Origin: Microbacterium lacus | Lineage (GTDB): Bacteria; Actinomycetota; Actinomycetes; Actinomycetales; Microbacteriaceae | NCBI RefSeq assembly: GCF_039531105.1 | Contig: NZ_BAAAPK010000002.1 | Location: 1-64,000, forward strand | Length of the DNA: 64,000 nt | Direction: 5' to 3' | Shown here: piece after piece, positions 8,283-16,500 of the stretch | Layout of the letters: every line of letters starts with the position of its first letter | How positions within the stretch are numbered: the stretch's first letter is position 1 | Notes under the pieces: generated by a model | Told to the model about the DNA's origin: nothing | The model's database searches: none | What the model saw: the letters and a program-made list of their open reading frames with translations, nothing else | Translations under genes and position numbers: made by a program

Positions 8283-9124
8283 GCTTCGCGCGTGATCGTG
8301 ACCTTCACGTGCAGCTGGGACTTGAACGGACCCGCGTACACGCCCCGCAGCGGCGGCACGTCGTTGTAGTCCCGGCCGCGCCCGACGAGCACGTGACGGT
8401 CGCCGATGTCGAGGTTGTTCGTGGGATCGAAGCCCTGCCAGTCGCCCGCGAACCACTCCACCCACGCGTGGGACTCCCCGGTCACCGGAACCCCGACGTC
8501 CGCCTCGGGGCGCGGGTGCAGATAGCCCGACACGTAGCGGGCCGGGATGCCGACCTCGCGGAGTGCGCCGAGCGTGATGTGCGCGATGTCCTGGCAGACG
8601 CCCTTGCGCGCCTCCCACGCCTCTGCGGCCGTGGAGTGCACACCGGTGATGCCGTGCATGTACTCCACCGCGTTGCCGATCGCCATCGCGATCTCGTGCG
8701 CCGCGACCGCCGGCCGATCGTGCTGGGCGGCGATCGCCCGCGCGATCTCGGCCACTTCGGCGTGCGGACGGGTGCGGGCGCTCTGACCGAGCTGCTCGAC
8801 GGTCTCGATCGAGCGCGCCGCCTCGGCGTGCAGCTGGTCCCACGTGATGTCGGGGTGCGCGAGAGGGCGCGGCCTGACCTCCACGAGCGAGCGCGCGGTG
8901 ATCGTGAGCGACGAGTGCGGAGAGAGGACGTCGAAGGACGCCACGCGCGTGCCGAAGTAGTCGACGTAGTGGTTGACGGATGCCGACGGCTCGATGTCCA
9001 GCGATGAGCTGAGCACGAACTGGCTGTCGGTCGATCCGGGCAGCATCCGCGCTTCGTTGTACGACGCCGAGACGTCGCCCTGGTACGTGAACCCGGTCTG
9101 ATGCTCGATCCTCAGGCGCCTCAT
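8279..9124 (-). CDS. transglutaminase-like cysteine peptidase-fold protein
   Basis: A 281-residue cytoplasmic protein with an N-terminal transglutaminase beta-barrel domain (RIEHQTGFTYQGDVSASYNEARM) and a papain-like core. The catalytic triad is visible: Cys in GVCQDIAHITLGALREVGIPARYVSGY, His in GESHAWVEWF and Asp in WQGFDPTNN. Proteins of this type (SMc04153 type) nearly always sit beside alpha-E and circularly permuted ATP-grasp proteins, as here. They are thought to cleave or make isopeptide bonds in a peptide-tagging or peptide-synthesis pathway whose product is unknown. It overlaps the alpha-E gene upstream and the SUMF1-fold gene downstream by 4 bp each. Confidence 0.92.
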   Translation of the reverse strand: MRRLRIEHQTGFTYQGDVSASYNEARMLPGSTDSQFVLSSSLDIEPSASVNHYVDYFGTRVASFDVLSPHSSLTITARSLVEVRPRPLAHPDITWDQLHAEAARSIETVEQLGQSARTRPHAEVAEIARAIAAQHDRPAVAAHEIAMAIGNAVEYMHGITGVHSTAAEAWEARKGVCQDIAHITLGALREVGIPARYVSGYLHPRPEADVGVPVTGESHAWVEWFAGDWQGFDPTNNLDIGDRHVLVGRGRDYNDVPPLRGVYAGPFKSQLHVKVTITREA

Positions 9125-10053
9125 GAGGTCTCTCCGATCCAGTTCGGCTCGGCCTGCGTCGGGAAGAAGCGCGCCCTGATCGCCTCGGACGCCTCGCGCG
9201 TCACCTTCTGGACGCGGTCCATGTGCTCGGGCAGCTCGTTCAGGATCTCGCTCACCGGTCGGTACTCCAGGTCATTGCGGATGCGACCGAGCGCGCGGAG
9301 CACCGTGTTGGAGTGGCCGACACGGTCCGCGCGCGGGTCGATCGCACTCATGCAGTCCTCGGCGCGCGAGATCGAGTAGATGATCGACCGCGGGAAGAGC
9401 CGGTCGAGCAGCAGAAACTCCGCCGCGTTGGTCGCGCTCGGCATCCCGCGGTAGGTCCGCAGGTACGCCTCGTACGCGCCGCACGAGCGGAGGATCGTCG
9501 TCCAGGACGGACCGGAGGCCTCGGTGAGCGACCGGGTCGCGAGCAGGCGCGCGGTCATGTCCGCACGCTCGATGCTCCGGCCGAGCGTGAAGAACTGCCA
9601 GGCTTCGTCGCGGCTGGTCGAAGAGTCGACGATGCCGACCGCGAGCGCGGAGCGCTCCCTGACCCACTGGAAGAAGCCGTGCACCTTGTCGGTCTGCAGG
9701 CGTCGCGGCATCCGGGAATTGGTCGTGTTGAGCGTCTCCCACAGCTCGGTCGAGACGATCTCGCGCGCGCGGCGCGCGTTCTCGCGGGCCGACGTGAGCG
9801 AATAGGCGATGGATGCCGAGTTGTTCCGGTCGACCGCGAGCCGGGCGAGCACGTCCTCGCGGCGGACGATCTCGCCCGGCGGAGGCGGGATGGATCCCAT
9901 GACGAGCAGGAGCGACCGGCAGGCGGTGTCCTCGTCGATCCAGGGATCCTCCAGCAGCAGCTGGAGGTGCACGTCGAGGATGCGGGCGGTGCCGTCGCTG
10001 CGCTCGATGTAGCGGCCGATCCAGAACAGGCTCTCGGCGATGCGGCTCAGCAT
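9121..10053 (-). CDS. alpha-E domain protein
   Basis: A 310-residue all-helical protein starting MLSRIAESLFWIGRYIERSDGTARILDVHLQLL, the signature of the alpha-E family. Repeated ER-x2-TAR/ADMTAR motifs (GRYIERSDGTAR near 14-25 and GRSIERADMTARLL near 165) form a duplicated helical core with conserved Glu and Arg. The biochemical role is unknown. The family co-occurs with circularly permuted ATP-grasp and transglutaminase proteins and may be an amide-bond-forming or scaffolding partner. The start overlaps the end of the ATP-grasp gene by 7 bp and the stop overlaps the transglutaminase start by 4 bp, so all three are probably made from one message in fixed ratio. Confidence 0.92.
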   Translation of the reverse strand: MLSRIAESLFWIGRYIERSDGTARILDVHLQLLLEDPWIDEDTACRSLLLVMGSIPPPPGEIVRREDVLARLAVDRNNSASIAYSLTSARENARRAREIVSTELWETLNTTNSRMPRRLQTDKVHGFFQWVRERSALAVGIVDSSTSRDEAWQFFTLGRSIERADMTARLLATRSLTEASGPSWTTILRSCGAYEAYLRTYRGMPSATNAAEFLLLDRLFPRSIIYSISRAEDCMSAIDPRADRVGHSNTVLRALGRIRNDLEYRPVSEILNELPEHMDRVQKVTREASEAIRARFFPTQAEPNWIGETS

Positions 10054-11810
10054 GAACGGTCCTCACTCTGTCCGCGAGACTGCAGCGGCGCGCCGAGACC
10101 ACGGGGATTCCCCTGCGTCTCGGCGTCCGGATGCGGTCTCGCGGGTGAATCGGCCTGCTGCTGCTGTTGCTCCTGCTGCTCGGTGCGCGAAGCCGAGCGG
10201 TCCTGCGGAGAATGCGCCGGCGGGGGCTGCCCGTCGTAGATGATCGGGATGGCGGCGGTGACCGTGGCCGCCTGATCGGCGACGAGGCCGGCCAGGCCGC
10301 TGCCCTGACCGTATTCGACATGGCTCGGCGCGGAACCTCCGACGATCCAGGTGTCCTTCGAGCCGCCGCCCTGGCTGGAGTTCACGACGAGCTGTCCTTC
10401 CGGCAGCGCGACGCGGGTGAGACCGCCGGGAAGCACCCACACGTCTTCGCCGTCGTTCACCGCGAACGGGCGGAGGTCGGCGTGACGCGGGCGCATGCCG
10501 TCCTCGACGAGCGTCGGGATCGTGGAGAGCATCACGACCGGCTGCGCGATCCAGCCGCGCGGATCGGCGAGCAGGCGCTGCCGCAGCGCCTCGAGCTCGG
10601 CGGGCGATGCGTCGGGGCCCACGACCAGGCCCTTGCCGCCGGAGCCGTCGACGGGCTTCACGACGAGTTCGGGCAGCCGGTCGAGCACTTCTTCCAGAGC
10701 GCCCGGATCCTCCAGCCGCCATGTGTCGACGTTCTTGAGGATCGGCTCCTCCGCCAGGTAGTAGCGGATGAGATCGGGGACGTAGGTGTAGAGGAGCTTG
10801 TCGTCGGCGACGCCGTTGCCGACCGCATTCGCGATCGTGACGTTGCCCAAGCGCGCGGCGAGCATGAGCCCCGGCGCTCCGAGCATCGAGTCGGCGCGGA
10901 ACTGCAGCGGATCGAGGAACTCGTCGTCGACACGCCGGTAGATCACGTCGACGCGCTGGGGTCCGCGGGTCGTGCGCATGAACACCTTGCCGCCCACGCA
11001 CAGGAGGTCGCGCCCCTCCACGAGCTCGACGCCCATGAGGCGGGCGAGCAGGGTGTGCTCGAAGTAGGCGGAGTTGTAGACACCCGGGGTCAGCACGACG
11101 ACGTTGGGGTCCTCGATGCCCGCCGGCGCCGAAGCGCGCAGGGCGGCGAGGAGCTTGTTCGGGTAGTCCCCGACCGGACGCACGCGCATCGAGACGAACA
11201 GCTCGGGGAGCGTCTGAGCCATCACCCGGCGGTTGGAGATCACGTAGCTCACGCCGCTCGGAACGCGGACGTTGTCCTCGAGCACGCGCATCTCGCCGTG
11301 CTCGTCGCGGATCAGATCGATGCCGGACACCTGGATGCGCACGCCGTTCGCGCTCTGGATGCCCGCCGCCTGCCGGTAGAAGTACTGCGACGAGGCGATG
11401 AGACCCGCGGGCAGCACGCCGTCGCGGACGCAGTGCTGACGTCCGTACGCGTCGTCGAGGAACGCCTCGAGCGCCTTGACGCGCTGCTTCACCCCGGCTT
11501 CGACGCGCGACCACTCGTCGTACGTGATGACCCGGGGTACGGCATCCAGCGGGAAGGGCCGCTCCTCGCCCGCGAAGTCGAACGTGACCCCCTGGGCGAG
11601 GTAGGAGCTGGCGAGCGACTCGGTGCGTCCGCGGAGCTCCTCCTGCGTCATCTGGGCGAGGGCCTGGTACAGCTCGCGGTAGGCCGCGCGCGACTCCGCG
11701 GGGTCGCCGGGATGCGTCGGCGCACCGAACATCTCGTCGAACGCGGGGATGCCGGACGCCGTCTTTCGGGGCGCCAGAGTGGAGCCGTAGCCGTCGAAGA
11801 GATCACCCAT
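10047..11810 (-). CDS. circularly permuted type 2 ATP-grasp protein
   Basis: A 587-residue protein of the CP_ATPgrasp_2 family. N-terminal part: FDEMFGAPTHPGDPAESRAAYRELYQAL. Core: VRIQVSGIDLIRDEHGEMRVLEDNVRVPSGVSYV (about 155-190) and VVLTPGVYNSAYFEHTLLARLMGVELVEGRDL. The ATP-binding segment is LVVKPVDGSGGKGLVVGP (about 380-400). ATP-grasp enzymes form acyl-phosphates and ligate carboxylates to amines or thiols; with the alpha-E and transglutaminase partners this suggests a small peptide-ligase system. The last 45 or so residues are an unusual Gln/Pro/Arg-rich tail (EQQEQQQQQADS) that looks disordered. First gene of the four-gene operon; its upstream region of about 100 bp is shared with the divergent molybdoenzyme gene. 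Confidence 0.92.
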   Translation of the reverse strand: MGDLFDGYGSTLAPRKTASGIPAFDEMFGAPTHPGDPAESRAAYRELYQALAQMTQEELRGRTESLASSYLAQGVTFDFAGEERPFPLDAVPRVITYDEWSRVEAGVKQRVKALEAFLDDAYGRQHCVRDGVLPAGLIASSQYFYRQAAGIQSANGVRIQVSGIDLIRDEHGEMRVLEDNVRVPSGVSYVISNRRVMAQTLPELFVSMRVRPVGDYPNKLLAALRASAPAGIEDPNVVVLTPGVYNSAYFEHTLLARLMGVELVEGRDLLCVGGKVFMRTTRGPQRVDVIYRRVDDEFLDPLQFRADSMLGAPGLMLAARLGNVTIANAVGNGVADDKLLYTYVPDLIRYYLAEEPILKNVDTWRLEDPGALEEVLDRLPELVVKPVDGSGGKGLVVGPDASPAELEALRQRLLADPRGWIAQPVVMLSTIPTLVEDGMRPRHADLRPFAVNDGEDVWVLPGGLTRVALPEGQLVVNSSQGGGSKDTWIVGGSAPSHVEYGQGSGLAGLVADQAATVTAAIPIIYDGQPPPAHSPQDRSASRTEQQEQQQQQADSPARPHPDAETQGNPRGLGAPLQSRGQSEDRSC

Positions 11811-11913
11811 GCGACGACTCTAGTCCGGGGCTTGTTGCCCGCGTGTTTCGCCTGCACGGGCGGATCCGGGCCATTCCCGGCCGCACGCGCCCGCGCGGTC
11901 GTAGGCTCGTGAC

Positions 11914-13491
11914 GTGGCGCGTGCAACGAGGACTTCTCCCGCCGCGGCGGCGGTCGCGGGGATCGCCGCGGCCCTGTTCGGCGCGGGTGTCGGCGAGATC
12001 GTCGCGGTGTTCGTCGCCCCGGCGGCGAGCCCGGTCGCGGTGATCGGCTCCGCCCTGATCGACTTCGCACCGGCGTGGGCGAAGGAGACGGCGATCGCCC
12101 TGTTCGGCACCGCCGACAAGATCGCGCTCATCGTCGGGATCAGCATCGTGCTCGTCCTCGTCGCCGCGATCGCGGGGCTGATCGAACGCGCGCGTCCGCC
12201 GTTCGGGCTCGCGCTCATGATCGTCTTCGGCGGTGTCGGGGTGCTCGCGGCCATGACGCGCGCGAATCCCGGCCAGCTCGACTGGGTCCCCTCGCTCTCC
12301 GCGGGCGTGGCCGCGGCGCTCGCGCTGAACCTGCTGATCGCCCGTCTTCCCGAACGCGCGACCGCACCGGCGGAGGACGTCGGATCGGATGCCGAGGAGA
12401 CGGCGGTCCGCCCGGCGGCGGCATCCCGTCGCACCTTCCTGCTGTGGACCGTGGGCACCGCCGCGGTCGGCGTGCTCGCGACCGTCGGCTCGAGCGTCGC
12501 GCGGGCGGGCTCGCGCGCGGTGACGGCGGTGCGCGAAGCGCTCACCCTGCCGACGCCCGCCGTCGCAGCAGCCCCCGTCCCGGCAGGTGCCGAGCTCGGC
12601 ATCACGGGGCTCGACCCGGTGGTCACCCCGAACGACCGGTTCTACCGGATCGACACCGCGCTGATCGTGCCGCAGATCGACCCGGCGGAGTGGAGCCTGC
12701 GCATCCACGGCATGGTCGAGAACGAAGTGACCCTCACGTGGGACGAACTGCTCGCGCTCCCGCTCGAAGAGAGCCACACGACCCTCGCCTGCGTGTCGAA
12801 CCCCGTCGGCGGCGACCTGATCGGCAACGCGCTGTGGCTGGGGTACCCGATCCGCGAGCTCCTGGCCCGGGCCGTGCCGCAGGCGGATGCCGACATGGTG
12901 CTCTCCCGCTCGATCGACGGCTTCACCGCGAGTTCGCCGATCGAGGCGCTCACGGACGAGCGGAATGCGATCCTCGCGGTCGGGATGAACGGTGAACCGC
13001 TCCCGCCCGAGCACGGCTTCCCGGTGCGGATGGTCGTGCCGGGCCTGTACGGCTACGTCTCGGCGACGAAGTGGGTCACCGAGCTCGAGGTCACGCGATT
13101 CGACAAGGCCACCGCGTACTGGACGACCCGCGGGTGGTCCGAGCGGGGACCCATCAAGCTGCAGTCGCGCATCGACGTCCCCAAGAAGCAGCAGGGCATG
13201 AGCGCGGGCGACTCGGTGATCGCCGGCGTCGCGTGGCAGCAGCAGGTCGGCATCTCCGCGGTCGAGGTCCAGATCGACGAGGGCGAGTGGCAGCAGGCGA
13301 CGCTCGCCACCGCGATCTCGAACGACACGTGGGTGCAGTGGAGCATCCCGTGGACGGCGACCGTCGGCGATCACCTGATCCGCTGCCGGGCCGTCAGCGC
13401 GACGGGTGAGGTGCAGACCGCCGACGTCTCGCGCGTCGATCCCGACGGCGCGACCGGCTGGCACGAGCGCTTCATCTCGGTCTTCGCCTGA
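11914..13491 (+). CDS. membrane-anchored molybdopterin-dependent oxidoreductase, sulfite oxidase family
   Basis: A 525-residue protein beginning at GTG. Residues 1-150 form four or five membrane helices; at about 168-190 SRRTFLLWTVGTAAVGVLATV resembles a twin-arginine signal joined to one more helix. The rest is a sulfite-oxidase-type catalytic domain placed outside the cell: DPAEWSLRIHGMVENEVTLTWDELLALP, then TTLACVSNPVGGD, whose Cys (about 292) is the expected molybdenum ligand, and the GFPVRMVVPGLYGYVSATKWV segment. A C-terminal Mo-co dimerisation domain (about 420-525) follows. The electron acceptor is not encoded next door. The substrate is unknown; sulfite, sulfoxides or another oxyanion are possible. 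Divergent from the ATP-grasp operon. Confidence 0.88.
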   Translation: MARATRTSPAAAAVAGIAAALFGAGVGEIVAVFVAPAASPVAVIGSALIDFAPAWAKETAIALFGTADKIALIVGISIVLVLVAAIAGLIERARPPFGLALMIVFGGVGVLAAMTRANPGQLDWVPSLSAGVAAALALNLLIARLPERATAPAEDVGSDAEETAVRPAAASRRTFLLWTVGTAAVGVLATVGSSVARAGSRAVTAVREALTLPTPAVAAAPVPAGAELGITGLDPVVTPNDRFYRIDTALIVPQIDPAEWSLRIHGMVENEVTLTWDELLALPLEESHTTLACVSNPVGGDLIGNALWLGYPIRELLARAVPQADADMVLSRSIDGFTASSPIEALTDERNAILAVGMNGEPLPPEHGFPVRMVVPGLYGYVSATKWVTELEVTRFDKATAYWTTRGWSERGPIKLQSRIDVPKKQQGMSAGDSVIAGVAWQQQVGISAVEVQIDEGEWQQATLATAISNDTWVQWSIPWTATVGDHLIRCRAVSATGEVQTADVSRVDPDGATGWHERFISVFA

Positions 13492-13508
13492 CCGGCCGCA
13501 CGCAGCGG

Positions 13509-13542
13509 TGCGGCATCCGTCCCCGGAAGAACGGATGCCGCA
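13509..13542. terminator. bidirectional hairpin terminator made of the GGCATCC/GGATGCC word
   Basis: TGCGGCATCCGT (13509-13520) and ACGGATGCCGCA (13531-13542) are perfect 12-bp arms around a 10-nt loop. It lies in the 60-bp gap between the convergent molybdoenzyme and glucanase genes. The stem is built from the word CGGATGCCG that recurs across the window. Confidence 0.65.
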
Positions 13543-13551
13543 CGGGTGCTG

Positions 13552-16500
13552 TCAGTGCTCGGCGCGGGTCTTCCGTCGGCGTCGCATGAGCAGGGCGCCC
13601 AGTCCCAGGAGCAGCAGGGCGAGCCCGGCGAGCGGCGTCACATCGACTCCGCCCGTCGTCGCGAGACCGCCCGCACCGCCGGAGGCCTGACCACCGGACG
13701 CGCCGCCGGTGGAGCCCGTACCGGTCCCGGTCCCGTCACCGTTCCCGTTTCCGTCGCCGTCACCGTCGCCACCGCCGCCGGTGGTCGGGTCGGTGACTTC
13801 GGTGAGCACCTGTACCTTGTCCAGGCTCACTGCGCCCTCGGGCGCGGCGAACAGCGACAGGCTCGTGGCGTCCGGCAGCGGAGCACCGGCGACCTCGATC
13901 TCGTAGCCGGTCACCGCCGTGCGACCGAAGCCGTCGTCCGCGGCGCCCTCCTGCTGCTGAGCCGACCGCGCGAAGTCGGCGAACGGCAGCTGCACGAACC
14001 GCCACCCCGCCTCATCGTCCGTGAACGTCGCCTCGAACTTCTCGGTCTCCTGCGGCGCCTGGTAGACGCGTACGTAGTCGACCTTCAGCCGCTGCGGAAA
14101 GGCGAGGGTGTCCGCAAGCGGGCCACCGAAGTTGCCGCCGACCGCCATGTTCATCAGGAGGGTGAACGGGTGCTCGTACACCCAGTCGTTCGGCGCGATG
14201 TCCTCGGGCGTCGCGGTGTGGAACAGGATCTCCTCGCCGCCGTCGCGTTGCACGTACCAGCGGATCTCGCCCTCTTCCCACTCCACCGCGAACGTCAGCC
14301 ACTCGTTGCTCAGGTCTTCACCGAAGTCGTATGTGTCGCCGTAGGCCTGGCCGCCGCTGTACCCGGGGCCGTGGATCGTGCCGAAGATCTCCTCGGGGAG
14401 TTTGCCGACGTACTCCATGATGTCGATCTCGCCGGTACGCGGCCATCCGACGTCACGGAAGTCGTTGCCCAGCGACCAGATGGCCGGCCAGATGCCCGCT
14501 TCGCCGTCCGGCATCTGCGCACGCGCCTCCATGCGGCCGTGCAGCACCTCGAGCTTGCCCTCGGTGATCAGGCGCGCCGAGGTGTATTCGCACGGTCCGT
14601 ACCAGCACTCCAGACCCGAAGCCGCGGGCTCCTCGACCGCGCGGGTCGTGATCACCATGTTCCCCTCGCCGTCGTGCGCCGCGTTGTCGGTCGAGTCGCT
14701 GTAGTACTGCAACTCGTCGTTGCCCCAGCCCCAGCCGCCGGTCTCGTACGACCAGTAGCGGGAGTCGGCCCGGGTACCGGCCGGTGCGTCGAACTCATCC
14801 GACCACGCGAGCGTCCAGTCCTCAGGACCCGCGTCGACCGGCGTCGTGTCGTGGACGCGCAGCGTCACGCCGCGGCCGTCGCCCTGCCCGTCGTACCAGA
14901 AGCCGATGCCCTCCTGTGCGCTCCAGTCCTGCGGCTGGGCGAAGCTGCGGGCGTACCCGCCGGTGCCGTCGATGTCGAGCACGTTCTCGAAGAGGTCCTG
15001 CCCCTCGTACGCGTCGTCGTCGGATGCCGCCACGAGGCGCGTGGACAGCGCGGCGTCGCCGATCGGGTCCAGGCCCGCGGTGCCGTTCTCGAAGTCGTCG
15101 AGCAGGCCCGGCAACGGTGCATCGCTGTCCTGGATGCTGACCCGAGCCACCGCGAGCGGGTTGAGCTCGGCGCCCACGGGGTCGGAGAGCCGCACGAGGA
15201 AGGTCTCATCCACCTCCGCCTTGCCGTCGGCGAGCGTCGGGACCGTGATGACACCGTCTCGGGAGCCCGCAGGGATCGTGAGGGTGCCGCCCGTGCTCAC
15301 GTAGTCCACGTCGGGCGTGGCCGGCGGGTCCTCGGTGGACGTGCGGTCGACCGCTTCTTCGGTGCGGTACGCCACCGTGACGTCCTGGTCCGCGGCACGG
15401 GTCAGGCGCACGAGCACCTCGGCGTCATCCCCTTCCGCGACCGTGAAGATCGCCCGGGCGGTGTTGATCATGAGCGGCCGGTTGGCGTCCGCCTGACCGA
15501 CGAGCGAGATGTCGTCGATGAGGAGGTCGGGCTGGACCGGGGTGGAGGTCTGCTCGACACCGATGCCGATGCCGTGGACCTCGGTCAACGTGAACCCGTC
15601 ATCCGGGGCGCCGTTGCCGATGTTCTTGCGGGTGAAGTCCGAGAACGGGAACTCCACGAACCTCCACCCGGTGAAGTCATCCGTGAACCGCACCGACATC
15701 CGCTCCGCGTCATCGACCGTCGAACCGGGCGTGCGGTTGTCCAGCACGTCCACGAACATCGGCGCACCCGAGTTCGACCCGCGCATCCAGAACCCGACAC
15801 CCCGGTACGCCGACCAGTCCTGCGGCACCCACGTGGACCCGTCCGTGGTGAAGTTGTCGATCACGACCGCCCACGACGACGTGTCGAAACCCAACGACAA
15901 AGCGTCATTGCCCTCCGCCGCACCGAGACGACCGGCATCCGCCACCCGCTCGAACGACGGCACGTTGCCCGCACCCTGCGCCGCGAACCACCCCACCGGC
16001 GGCACCGCCGCCGGATCCCCCAGCACCAGCTCCGCCTCGAAGTCCTCCACGACGTCCTGGTACTTCACGAGCGAGATGTCGTCGATGAGGAGGTCGGGCT
16101 GGACGGGGGTGGAGGTCTGCTCGACACCGATGCCGATGCCGTGGACCTCGGTCAACGTGAACCCGTCATCCGGGGCGCCGTTGCCGATGTTCTTGCGCGT
16201 GAAGTCCGAGAACGGGAACTCCACGAACCTCCACCCGGTGAAGTCATCCGTGAACCGCACCGACATCCGCTCCGCGTCATCGACCGTCGAACCGGGCGTG
16301 CGGTTGTCCAGGACGTCCACGAACATCGGCGCACCCGAGTTCGACCCGCGCATCCAGAACCCGACACCCCGGTACGCCGACCAGTCCTGCGGCACCCACG
16401 TGGACCCGTCCGTGGTGAAGTTGTCGATCACGACCGCCCACGACGACGTGTCGAAGCCCAGCGCCAGCGCGTCGTTGCCCTCCGCCGCACCCGGACGACC

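Noticed and set aside
7539..8843. Longer form of the SUMF1-fold gene starting near 8843
   Set aside because: The extra 5' part lies wholly inside the transglutaminase gene in another frame; the GTG at 8282 forms the usual 4-bp overlap.
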